The notes under the pieces: model-generated
What the model was told of the DNA's origin: nothing
Databases searched by the model: none
What the model saw: only the letters and a program-made list of their open reading frames with translations
Position numbers and translations under genes: made by a program
In this document: in pieces, positions 43,080 to 50,623 of the stretch
Numbering within the stretch: the first letter of the stretch is position 1
Layout of the letters: every line of letters starts with the position of its first letter
NCBI GenBank assembly: GCA_964420035.1
Contig: CAYQQR010000001.1
Location: 61,558 to 125,557, forward strand
Reading direction: 5' to 3'
Source: CAYQQR01 sp964420035
Lineage (GTDB): Bacteria; Bacteroidota; Bacteroidia; Bacteroidales; SM23-62
Length of the DNA stretch: 64,000 nt

Positions 43080-45021
43080 ACTTCAACACCACCCACCCTC
43101 TTGGTTTCGAGATTGTATTCAGTAAGGTATCGATGTCCCGCTTCTGGGCCTGGAGTTCGGTGATATCTTCCTGTGTATTTTTTCCGTCCTGGATGCTGGC
43201 AATCTCCTTTTCTTTTTCTTTCTGGGCCTTTTCAAGGATCTTGCGTTTGAATTCCAGCACGGCCTTGGGCACATTCTCTTTCAGCAGCATGTCCTCGGTA
43301 GTGATGTGTGCCCCTTTCTTGCTGTGTATCTTGCTCATGGTATAGGGAAAGCTCAGCAGGTCGACAGTGAGTTGTGCGAAATCTTCATCCGGGTGTTTGA
43401 TAAAATCCTTACTGTCGATTACTTCGCCGGCTTTGATCTTGTTGAATATCTCCTCGAATATGTTGGCGTAAACCAGGTTGCTGAATTTAAGCTGGTCGTT
43501 CTGAATCTCGTTGATGATGAATTCGGCTACAGTGATGTATTCCAGATCCTGGTTGCCGTTATCCATCTCGAATAACCTTTCGTTGCCGTATTGCAGCAGG
43601 AAACGGATCAGGAGCTTCTCCTGCTCTTCAACAAAGATCTTGGATACATAAGAAGGAACCCTGGTGGTCTGTAGCTTGACCTCCTCCGATTTGAGGTCTT
43701 TTTTGTAATAATCTTCCGCTTTTTTCCGGCGGATCTTATAGACCTCTGCATAGAGGATCCTTTCTTCCGTATCCAGCAGCCGGGCACATTCCTTGATGTA
43801 AACCGACCGGGTGATGTTTTCGGGGATGACGGCAATGGAACGGACCACATCCTGGATCAGGCCGGCTCTTTTCACCGGGTCCCCGGAGGCTTCCTTTAAA
43901 AGCAGGTTGGTTTTGAAGGTGATAAAATCTTTTTCATTCTCCCGGATGTAGGATTTCAGTTCTTCTGAATGCAGCTTTTTGGAATAGGAATCCGGGTCCT
44001 CTCCATCCGGTAGAAGGACTACCCGTACATTCATGCCGGCCTCCAGTACCACATCGATGCCCTTCAGGGATGCTTTGATACCCGCCTCATCCCCGTCATA
44101 GATGATGGTCAGGTTTTCGGTGAACCTTTTCACCAAACGCACCTGCTCAGTGGTCATGGCGGTGCCGCTGGAGGACACCACATTATCGATACCCGACTGG
44201 CAAAGGGCGATCACATCGGTATAGCCTTCCACCATGAAGCATTTCTCCTGCCGGATGATCTCGTTCTTGGCCTGGTAGAGTCCGTACAGCACCCGGCTCT
44301 TATGGTAGATCTCCGATTCGGGGGAGTTGAGGTATTTGGCGATCTTGTCGCCGGAACGAAGCGCCCGGCCGCCAAACCCCAACACGTTACCCGACAGGGC
44401 GTGGATGGGGAATATGATCCGGCCGGCAAAGCGGTCGTAGGTCCGGTTGTCCCGTTCTACGGTCAGACCGGTCGATACCAGGTATTCTTTTTTATAGCCT
44501 TTTTCCAGGGCATGCCGGGTGAAAGCATCCCGCCGTTCGGGAGAATAACCCAGCTCGAACTTTTTGACCAGGTCCTCGCGCATGCCCCTTTCCCTCAGGT
44601 AGCTCAGTCCGACCGCCTTTCCTTCTTGTGTGTTCCACAGTTGTTCTGAGAAATATTTTTGGGCGAACCGGGTCACCAGCAACATGCTCTCCCGCTCGTT
44701 GCGCTGCTGTTTCTCCTCTTCCGATTCTTCCTTTTCGGATATCTCGATATTGTACTTATTGGCCAGGTATCGCAAAGCTTCGGGGTAGGAGAGCTTCTCG
44801 TGCTCCATGAGGAACTTGACCACATTGCCGCCCAGTCCGGAACTGAAATCCTTGAAGATCTGCTTGGCCGGGGAAACAAAAAAGGAGGGGGTCTTTTCGT
44901 TGGTAAACGGACTTAGAGCCTTGTAGTTGGCCCCGGCCTTCTTCAGGGTGATGAAATCGGAGATGACTTCCACGATATCGGCCGCGTCGAAGATCCTGTC
45001 TATGGTTTGTTGATCAATCAT
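43078..45021 (-). CDS. dnaG: DNA primase
   Basis: The 647-residue replication primase makes RNA primers at the fork. The N-terminal CHC2-like fold is recognisable (VEVISDFITLKKAGANYKALSPFTNEKTPSFFVSP), but the zinc ligands are absent: SPFT replaces CPFH, and FSSGLGG replaces the CFGCG end. The TOPRIM core is intact (VEGYTDVIALCQSGIDNVVSSSGTAMT, TIIYDGDEAG) and the C-terminal helicase-binding domain is present. Loss of the zinc cysteines is known for Bacteroidota DnaG. Its stop codon TAG overlaps the end of the heptamer array. Confidence 0.95.
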   Translation of the reverse strand: MIDQQTIDRIFDAADIVEVISDFITLKKAGANYKALSPFTNEKTPSFFVSPAKQIFKDFSSGLGGNVVKFLMEHEKLSYPEALRYLANKYNIEISEKEESEEEKQQRNERESMLLVTRFAQKYFSEQLWNTQEGKAVGLSYLRERGMREDLVKKFELGYSPERRDAFTRHALEKGYKKEYLVSTGLTVERDNRTYDRFAGRIIFPIHALSGNVLGFGGRALRSGDKIAKYLNSPESEIYHKSRVLYGLYQAKNEIIRQEKCFMVEGYTDVIALCQSGIDNVVSSSGTAMTTEQVRLVKRFTENLTIIYDGDEAGIKASLKGIDVVLEAGMNVRVVLLPDGEDPDSYSKKLHSEELKSYIRENEKDFITFKTNLLLKEASGDPVKRAGLIQDVVRSIAVIPENITRSVYIKECARLLDTEERILYAEVYKIRRKKAEDYYKKDLKSEEVKLQTTRVPSYVSKIFVEEQEKLLIRFLLQYGNERLFEMDNGNQDLEYITVAEFIINEIQNDQLKFSNLVYANIFEEIFNKIKAGEVIDSKDFIKHPDEDFAQLTVDLLSFPYTMSKIHSKKGAHITTEDMLLKENVPKAVLEFKRKILEKAQKEKEKEIASIQDGKNTQEDITELQAQKRDIDTLLNTISKPRGWVVLK

Positions 45022-45164
45022 TTAGAAGCAATTCCCTGAATTAAAAGCAGTTATGACTTGTTTAATGTACTAATTTACACATTAAAGTCTGAATAATCAC
45101 CGCTTATGGAATATGAAATTTCGGAACTTAAGCCGTATATTAGAAGGGCATTACCAATGACATT

Positions 45165-45854
45165 ATGAAAAAACTCATTGTTCTTACCGGTGCGGGCATC
45201 AGTGCGGAAAGCGGACTGAGGACCTTTCGTGACATGGGCGGTTTATGGGAGGAATATGACGTGATGGAAGTGGCCAGTCCGGAAGGCTGGCTGAGGAACC
45301 GTGAGCTGGTCCTGCGTTTTTATAATGAGCGAAGGAAACAGCTCCTGGAGGCCGAACCCAATGAGGGACACAAGGGATTGGCCCGGCTGGAGAAGCAATT
45401 CGATGTACAGATCATCACCCAGAACATCGACGATCTGCATGAAAGGGCGGGCAGTTCGAAGGTATTGCATTTGCACGGCGAGATCAGGAAAGCACAAAGC
45501 ACGGTGGATCCGTCCCTGGTGTATGAGATCGGGGGATGGGAACTGAACCCGGGAGACAAGTGCGAGAAGGGTTCCCAATTGCGGCCCCACGTGGTCTGGT
45601 TCGGGGAGCCGGTGCCGGCCATTGAGGAAGCCGCCCGCATGGTTGAGCAAGCCGATATTTTTGCGGTCATCGGTACCTCCCTGAATGTATATCCCGCGGC
45701 CGGACTGGTGGATTATACCCGTCCGGATGTCCCCATCTTCCTGATCGATCCCAACAATGTCCCGGTATGGGTGAAAAGAAGGGTCGAATTCATAAAGGAA
45801 AAGGCAAGTGTGGGAGTGGGCATCCTGGAAAAAAAACTGGAGGCATTATCATGA
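45165..45854 (+). CDS. cobB: NAD-dependent protein deacylase (class III sirtuin, CobB-like)
   Basis: The 229-residue enzyme removes acyl groups from lysines using NAD. Motifs are TGAGISAESGLRTFRD (NAD loop), TQNIDDLHERAG, LHLHGE with catalytic H104, and HVVWFGEPVP. Y53 and R56 in RFYNERR form the YxxR pocket for succinyl and malonyl groups. Only one of the four zinc cysteines remains (DKCEKGSQLRP), as in many Bacteroidota homologues. The stop codon overlaps the next gene's ATG (ATGA). Confidence 0.92.
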   Translation: MKKLIVLTGAGISAESGLRTFRDMGGLWEEYDVMEVASPEGWLRNRELVLRFYNERRKQLLEAEPNEGHKGLARLEKQFDVQIITQNIDDLHERAGSSKVLHLHGEIRKAQSTVDPSLVYEIGGWELNPGDKCEKGSQLRPHVVWFGEPVPAIEEAARMVEQADIFAVIGTSLNVYPAAGLVDYTRPDVPIFLIDPNNVPVWVKRRVEFIKEKASVGVGILEKKLEALS

Positions 45855-46468
45855 AACAAAAAAAGCTCTGTTTTTTGGTTTTATGCGGTATTTTACTGTT
45901 GAGCTTACCGCTGGATGCACAGGAATTCAAAGGAGGGGCCGTGGTCGGCCTGACGGCCAGCCAGGTCGACGGGGACACTTTTTCCGGTTTCGACAAGCTG
46001 GGATTTACCGGGGGGGGCTATGTATACCGCATGCTGGGCAGGCAGGTAAGTGCCCAGATGGAAATCCGTTATACCATGAAGGGAGCCACCGACAAGGGCA
46101 GTCCGGACGACCCCAATTTTTACCTGCTGGTCCTGCACTATGCAGAAATCCCGCTGGCACTGAAATATCATTATCAGGAAAAGGTCATACTGGAGGCAGG
46201 ACTCTCACCAGACTATACCGTCAGTTATCGCGAGGAAGACGAAACCGGCATCCTGCCGGAGCAAGAATACAAGCCCTTCCATAAATTCGGTCTGAGTGCC
46301 TTTGCAGGGATCGGGTACCAGTTCCTGGATCGTTTTACGGCTGCCGTACGGTATTCCTATTCTGCCATCCCCATCCGCCCCCATCCCTCGGGCCAGACCT
46401 ACCTGCTGAACCGGGGGCAGTATAACAATGTGTTATTATTCTCGGTTTATTTTGAGGTTGGGAGGTGA
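45851..46468 (+). CDS. Outer-membrane beta-barrel protein (PorT-like)
   Basis: The ATG at 45851 overlaps the sirtuin stop in ATGA, giving 205 residues with a signal peptide (KLCFLVLCGILLLSLPLDAQ). The mature part is an OmpA-like or PorT-like barrel: EFKGGAVVGLTASQVDGDTF at the start, repeated amphipathic strands, and VLLFSVYFEVGR at the end. Families of this kind serve in secretion or have no known role. A PorT assignment is tentative. Confidence 0.8.
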   Translation: MKQKKLCFLVLCGILLLSLPLDAQEFKGGAVVGLTASQVDGDTFSGFDKLGFTGGGYVYRMLGRQVSAQMEIRYTMKGATDKGSPDDPNFYLLVLHYAEIPLALKYHYQEKVILEAGLSPDYTVSYREEDETGILPEQEYKPFHKFGLSAFAGIGYQFLDRFTAAVRYSYSAIPIRPHPSGQTYLLNRGQYNNVLLFSVYFEVGR

Positions 46469-46491
46469 GCTGACTGTCTCTCGCTCGCCGC

Positions 46492-46521
46492 GCCCTCGGA
46501 AGCTTCAGCGAAGGAGGGCTT
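46492..46521. repeat. Dispersed repeat, left copy
   Basis: The core CTTCAGCGAAGGAGGGCTT lies at 46503-46521 inside a GCCCTC/GAGGGC inverted repeat (46492-46497 with 46514-46519). An identical 22-base core lies at 47859-47880, in the same orientation. The two copies bracket the ATPase gene at 46656-47819. Confidence 0.75.
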
Positions 46522-46655
46522 CGCTCACTGTGGCTTTTCAGCTATTATGCTCTGCAACTTTTGAGTGTCAAATTTTCATCCCTTGCGAAGGAAAATAGAT
46601 AAAGCATGAATTTTATTAATTAATTGTATGTCACTACATGAATTAAGCATAATTT

Positions 46656-47819
46656 ATGTATATTAGTAAAGGTATTTTAAGAAATGATCATATGATTAGA
46701 CGGAAACTATTGCCGTTTATTAAAGAGAAATTAAGACCAGGCTTTGCTGTCGGACTTTTCGGAGCGAGAAGAACCGGGAAAACAGTCCTGATGAATCAAC
46801 TGGTTGGGGAAACGTCCGGGAATTCCCTGGTAGTCTCGGGTGAAGATTTTGATGTACAGGAGATATTTTCCAGTCAGAGATTGAGCCTGCTTAAGTCATT
46901 TACTTCGGGGTATACACATTTGTACATTGATGAAGCCCAAAAAATCCCAAACATTGGCAATAATCTGAAATTAGTTACAGACAACATCCCAGAGATCTCC
47001 ATTTTCTTTACTGGTTCTTTTTCATTTGAGCTGTATAAGCAAATTGGCGAGCCTTTAACTGGAAGAAGTATTTTTTTAAACCTGTATGGATTTTCCCAGG
47101 AAGAATTGGATGAAGATTTTCTCGGGGCAAGAAAATCCCTGGAGAGCAAACTTATTTACGGGCTGTATCCTCAGGTTTACCTCGAAAAGGCAATATCAGG
47201 AAAAGAAGAGTTACTCAACAGCATAAAAAACGGTTATTTGCTCAAAGATATCCTGGAGTTTGATCTGCAGAAAGACACGGTATTCGTGCTGAATCTTTTA
47301 CGGTTGATTGCGTTCCAGATAGGGAATGATATTTCGTATTCTGAAATGGCCAGCAGACTGCAAGTAAATGTAAGGACAGTACAACGCTACCTTAGTATCC
47401 TGGAGAAGATGTACATCATCTTTTCACTCCCCGGATTCAGTAAAAATTTGAGAAATGAGTATACAAAAACACCCCGTTATTATTTCTGGGATAACGGTAT
47501 TCGCAATTTATTGATATCCAATTTCAACCCGTCTCATATCAGAAATGATACCGGACAATTATGGGAGAATTACTGCATTGCTGAACGTCAGAAGTTTTTA
47601 TCGTTTAATCGCATCTATGCAAACAGATTTTTTTGGAGAACTTATACGCAGAAAGAGATCGATTATCTGGAGGAACGGGAGGGTAAATTGTATGCTTACG
47701 AGATGAAATATTCGGGCAGATCTGCAAAAGTACCGGCTTCATTCATTCAGAACTATCCTGATTCAGAATTTCATGAGATTAACAGGGACAGTTTCTTCAG
47801 TTTCCTAACCGGAAGGTAA
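46656..47819 (+). CDS. AAA ATPase with DUF4143 domain
   Basis: The 387-residue protein (or 375 from the ATG at 46692, which fits family starts better) has an AAA_14 ATPase domain with Walker A GARRTGKT and Walker B YIDEAQKI, then a helical HTH-like part (LQVNVRTVQRYLSILEKMYIIF) and the C-terminal DUF4143 nuclease-like fold (YCIAERQKFLSFNRIYANRFFWRTYTQKEIDYLEEREGKLYAYEMK). Such ATPases are common, usually single and often horizontally moved; their role is not known. The composition of the gene is AT-rich compared with its neighbours, and both flanks carry the same repeat. Confidence 0.88.
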   Translation: MYISKGILRNDHMIRRKLLPFIKEKLRPGFAVGLFGARRTGKTVLMNQLVGETSGNSLVVSGEDFDVQEIFSSQRLSLLKSFTSGYTHLYIDEAQKIPNIGNNLKLVTDNIPEISIFFTGSFSFELYKQIGEPLTGRSIFLNLYGFSQEELDEDFLGARKSLESKLIYGLYPQVYLEKAISGKEELLNSIKNGYLLKDILEFDLQKDTVFVLNLLRLIAFQIGNDISYSEMASRLQVNVRTVQRYLSILEKMYIIFSLPGFSKNLRNEYTKTPRYYFWDNGIRNLLISNFNPSHIRNDTGQLWENYCIAERQKFLSFNRIYANRFFWRTYTQKEIDYLEEREGKLYAYEMKYSGRSAKVPASFIQNYPDSEFHEINRDSFFSFLTGR

Positions 47820-47838
47820 AACACAGGACTCGCCGGGC

Positions 47839-47880
47839 CCTCCGTCCGCGTGCCGCTGAAGCTTCAGCGAAGGAGGGCTT
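47839..47880. repeat. Dispersed repeat, right copy
   Basis: GCCCTCCGTCC precedes the core CTTCAGCGAAGGAGGGCTT at 47862-47880. The 22 bases 47859-47880 match 46500-46521 exactly. The flanks differ, so only the core has been kept or copied. Confidence 0.75.
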
Positions 47881-48090
47881 TGTGAGGATTGATTGTCCCT
47901 GATCTGTGGTTCCTGTCTGAGAAAATCGCAGTGCCGGCTTCATTACAGTCTGTGTAATCCAACAACTCACTTTAACCTTATTATGGAATATTCTGCCCTT
48001 TTAAGCTTATGGATTTATTGAATTCTCAAATTCTTGGTTTTTAGTAAGTAATCTTCTGTAAAATATCTTATGGATGCAGCTTTCTTGATT
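47881..48090. other. Intergenic sequence with no recognised feature
   Basis: The 609-base gap 47820-48428 holds the right repeat copy, a short minus-strand ORF at 48091-48228 and two hairpins. In 47881-48090 I see no gene, RNA or strong repeat; the sequence is AT-rich. Confidence 0.4.
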
Positions 48091-48228
48091 TTAATTCAAA
48101 CACTGCGCTATTTTATCAAACCCCTCCATAGCTTTCATACCTAATGAATTTTGATTATATCGATCCTTTATCGAAGTCCAATAAAAATAAGTTTTTGCAT
48201 AATATTTAAAATTGCCTGAAAGGCTCAT
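48091..48228 (-). CDS. Short hypothetical ORF (45 codons)
   Basis: An ORF from ATG at 48228 to TAA at 48091-48093 encodes 45 residues (SLSGNFKYYAKTYFYWTSIK followed by DRYNQNSLGMKAMEGFDKIA). Its composition (Tyr, Phe, Lys, Asn and a compact C-terminus) looks more protein-like than random, but no family is recognised. It could be a small gene, the tail of a decayed gene, or chance. Confidence 0.3.
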   Translation of the reverse strand: MSLSGNFKYYAKTYFYWTSIKDRYNQNSLGMKAMEGFDKIAQCLN

Positions 48229-48278
48229 ATACACTAGCATAGGGCATCGCCCCATGGGGAAGGCGCTACCATATTTAA

Positions 48279-48291
48279 GCCCTGTAAGGGC
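48279..48291. repeat. Palindromic element GCCCT-GTA-AGGGC
   Basis: The 13-base hairpin sits in an ATATT context that recurs in many Bacteroidota intergenic regions. A second hairpin, AGCCTGCC/GGCAGGCT, lies at about 48397-48416, close to the 3' end of rtcB, and could help terminate it, but there is no T-run. Confidence 0.45.
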
Positions 48292-48428
48292 GGAATATTG
48301 ATCATGCCAAATCCCAATATCCTTGTACTATTATCCTGAATCCTATTCCTGCTGATGCTAATTACTACCTACTTCTTACTGAACCGAGGAACCCAGCCTG
48401 CCTGCCGGCAGGCTGAATTACTACCTTC

Positions 48429-49589
48429 CTATCCTTTCATAACCGCCAGCGGGGACAGTTCGGTCACGATCTCACAGAGATCTTTCTGGTTTTCCATGAC
48501 CGTGTTGATGTCTTTATAAGCACCGGGTGCTTCATCGAGGTCCCGTTTGTGGCGGATGGCATGGATCACGCCCTGTTCATCCAGGCAGGCAACCTCCTGG
48601 TCCATATCCAGTTCCCGTTGAGCCTGCCTTCTTCCCATGGTCCTGCCGGCCCCGTGCGAACAGGACCTGAAACTTTCCGGATTGCCCAGTCCGCGCACGA
48701 TATAAGATTTGGAGCCCTGGGAACCGGGGATCATTCCCAATTCTCCTTCATAGGCCCGGGTCGCGCCTTTCCTGTGTATCAGCATCTCCTGGTTGAAGTG
48801 CCTTTCCCAGGCAGCAAAATTATGAAACCCGTTGATCATGTCACCGAAGGAGATCGCCCCAATGACCGCTTCGGTTGCCTCGATCAACCGGTCCATCATT
48901 AATTTCCGGTTGGCCAGGGCAAACTCGATGCAGAATTCCATTTCCTTCAGGTAGCTTTTTGCCTCTTCCGTTTCAAGAAACAGAAAAGCCAATCCCTTTT
49001 TTTTAGCTTCATAGCAAGCGTAGCGTTCATTCGCATTTTCTGCCAATGCATTGTAATGCCCGGCCACGCGATATCCCAGGTTTCTTGATCCGGAATGGAT
49101 CATGTACCATATAAAGCCGTTGGATCCTTTCTGGATCTCGATAAAATGATTGCCTCCTCCCAGGGTACCGAGCTGTTTGGTTGCTTTCTCATAGTTTTCC
49201 CTGACTACCGGCATTTTTCCGGAAAGGGATGGCATCAAAGACCCATCCTGTGCTTTTGAATGCCAGTTCGATCCCACCGGGATAGCTTTCCGGGCACGAC
49301 CGAGCACTTTCTTAAGGTCGTTGTATGAAATGGATTCAACGCGGGTTTTGAGGGCGCACATGCCGCATCCGATATCCACCCCGACAGCATTGGGCACAAC
49401 GACCTCGTTGGTGGCCAGCACTGATCCGATGGGCATCCCGTACCCTGTATGACAGTCCGGCAACACCGGGATGTGGTTGAGCGCAAACGGGAAATCAGCC
49501 AGGTTTTTTACCTGGTTCATGGCTTCCTCCTCCAGGTCGTCCACCCACAATTTGATGGGGATTCTTTCGGTGGAGATCACTCGCTTCAT
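48429..49589 (-). CDS. rtcB: RtcB-type RNA ligase
   Basis: The 386-residue protein joins RNA 2',3'-cyclic phosphate or 3'-phosphate ends to 5'-OH ends with GTP and Mn. Typical segments are LPDCHTGYGMPIGSVLATNEVVVPNAVGVDIGCGMCALKT (metal site), LGGGNHFIEIQ (metal His), and SHGAGRTMGRRQA around H312, which in characterised RtcB proteins is in the guanylated-histidine loop. It repairs or heals broken RNA in the cytosol. No archease or RtcR gene lies next to it. Length is close to the shorter RtcB group. Confidence 0.9.
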   Translation of the reverse strand: MKRVISTERIPIKLWVDDLEEEAMNQVKNLADFPFALNHIPVLPDCHTGYGMPIGSVLATNEVVVPNAVGVDIGCGMCALKTRVESISYNDLKKVLGRARKAIPVGSNWHSKAQDGSLMPSLSGKMPVVRENYEKATKQLGTLGGGNHFIEIQKGSNGFIWYMIHSGSRNLGYRVAGHYNALAENANERYACYEAKKKGLAFLFLETEEAKSYLKEMEFCIEFALANRKLMMDRLIEATEAVIGAISFGDMINGFHNFAAWERHFNQEMLIHRKGATRAYEGELGMIPGSQGSKSYIVRGLGNPESFRSCSHGAGRTMGRRQAQRELDMDQEVACLDEQGVIHAIRHKRDLDEAPGAYKDINTVMENQKDLCEIVTELSPLAVMKG

Positions 49590-49685
49590 AATAATATAAC
49601 AAATGTATTAATCGATTGTTTTTCTGCAGATTGACACCGGAAACGCGTTCTTCGCGCCTCCTATAAATCCTTTGGGGTTAAACTT

Positions 49686-49905
49686 TCATTTGTTTTTTAC
49701 GGGAGCAAAATACTTTTTACGAAGCTTCAATGCAACCTTTACCAGAAGGATGAGAACAGGCACTTCAACCAACGGTCCTATAACTGCTGCAAAGGTTTCT
49801 CCTGAATTGATCCCGATCACTGCCACTGGCTACTGCTATGGCCAGTTCAAAATTATTACTGGCTGCAGTAAACGCGATTGTGGTGGCCTTTGAATCATAT
49901 CCTTT
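49686..49905 (-). pseudogene. acr3: acr3 arsenite efflux pump, C-terminal remnant
   Basis: On the minus strand, 49905 down reads DSKATTIAFTAASNNFELAI, the conserved end region of ACR3 arsenite permeases. One base too many then breaks the frame near 49812-49825. In the next frame it continues GINSGETFAAVIGPLVEVPV, then VKVALKLRKKYFAPVKNK and TGA at 49686-49688. The first roughly 270 residues of ACR3 are missing. The upstream side joins directly to the end of arsR, so a deletion created the junction. It cannot pump arsenite. Confidence 0.88.
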
Positions 49906-50160
49906 ATTGCCTCAGGATCCAGGCAATAATTTGTATTGTTCCCTTCAATATGTTCCCGGATCAATCCTGTTTTCTTCAGTTCAGCAAGGTGCTGATTCAC
50001 GGTTGACCTGCTCAAGGGTAGCTCTTTTGAAATATCTCCGGTAATACAGGTTCTTGTTTCAGCCAGATATTTTAAGATGGCTATTCGTTCCGGGTGTGCC
50101 AATGCTATTCCTGAACTCCGCCTTCACCAGATCCTTGATGCATTTCAGTTTTCCGATCAT
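49900..50160 (-). pseudogene. arsR: arsR-type regulator, frameshifted and fused to acr3 remnant
   Basis: The ATG at 50160 opens IGKLKCIKDLVKAEFRN, the usual start of an ArsR winged-helix repressor. The frame then slips near 50110, and the next frame reads ALAHPERIAILKYLAETRTC, SRSTVNQHLAELKKTGLIRE and NNTNYCLDPEAIKDM, the HTH and end of the fold. After KDM it runs into acr3 sequence and ends as a hybrid (QRPPQSRLLQ). The single-base slip could be an assembly error, but the fusion is a real deletion. A frame from 50102 still encodes most of the HTH without its first helix. Confidence 0.82.
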
Positions 50161-50174
50161 TAAAGGGGGATTGA

Positions 50175-50306
50175 ACAGCCATCGGTGCCTTGCCGTTCGG
50201 CCTGGTTAACCTTTCGGTACCGGCCATCGCCGGCATCGCTTTTCTGTTAAAAGGCAAAAAGAAACAAACCGGTGTCCCGGTGGAAAAATTTGGTTTTATC
50301 AATTGA
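50175..50306 (+). pseudogene. C-terminal remnant of an unidentified membrane protein
   Basis: The plus frame ending with TGA at 50304-50306 reads ALPFGLVNLSVPAIAGIAFL then LKGKKKQTGVPVEKFGFIN. This is one hydrophobic segment and a basic tail, typical of a transporter's C-terminus. It has a stop just upstream at 50172, no start, and lies between two broken genes. I do not recognise the family. Confidence 0.45.
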
Positions 50307-50319
50307 ATAATATTATTTT

Positions 50320-50602
50320 ATGAAAGCAATCCGGAACAAACAGATCATCGCCGGGAGCGAGCATATAATACTGCTGGAGGGCAACAGCTATTTCCCGGCG
50401 GATGCGGTTAACAAAAACCCACCTGCAATCCAGTCAGCATCAATCGGTCTGCCCCTGGAAAGGAACGGCGGCCTGCTATGATGTTGTTGTAGACGGAAAG
50501 ATCAATAAGGACGCAGCCTGTTATTATCCCGAGCCAAAGGAGGCGGCCAGGGAGATCAGGGGAAGGGTGGCCTTCTGGAAAGGCGTTGAGATCACGGAAT
50601 AG
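50320..50602 (+). pseudogene. DUF427 protein with a one-base frameshift
   Basis: The ATG at 50320 opens KAIRNKQIIAGSEHIILLEG and NSYFPADAVNKN, then the frame is lost. From 50402 the next frame gives HLQSSQHQSVCPWKGTAACY and KDAACYYPEPKEAAREIRGR, VAFWKGVEITE, so together they make a complete DUF427 protein of about 93 residues. Removing one C from the CCC at about 50418-50420 restores the frame. The lesion is in a short homopolymer, so an assembly error is possible. DUF427 has no known reaction. Confidence 0.78.
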
Positions 50603-50623
50603 TTACAATTCACACCATTATTT

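Noticed and set aside
46656..47819. DUF4143 ATPase as a phage or transposon gene
   Set aside because: No integrase, transposase or target duplication was found. The flanking repeats are short and may be dispersed copies, so insertion is only a possibility.
50105..50302. Minus-strand ORF of 65 codons upstream of the arsR start
   Set aside because: It starts inside the remnant region and has no family signature; the plus-strand reading as a membrane-protein tail is more convincing.
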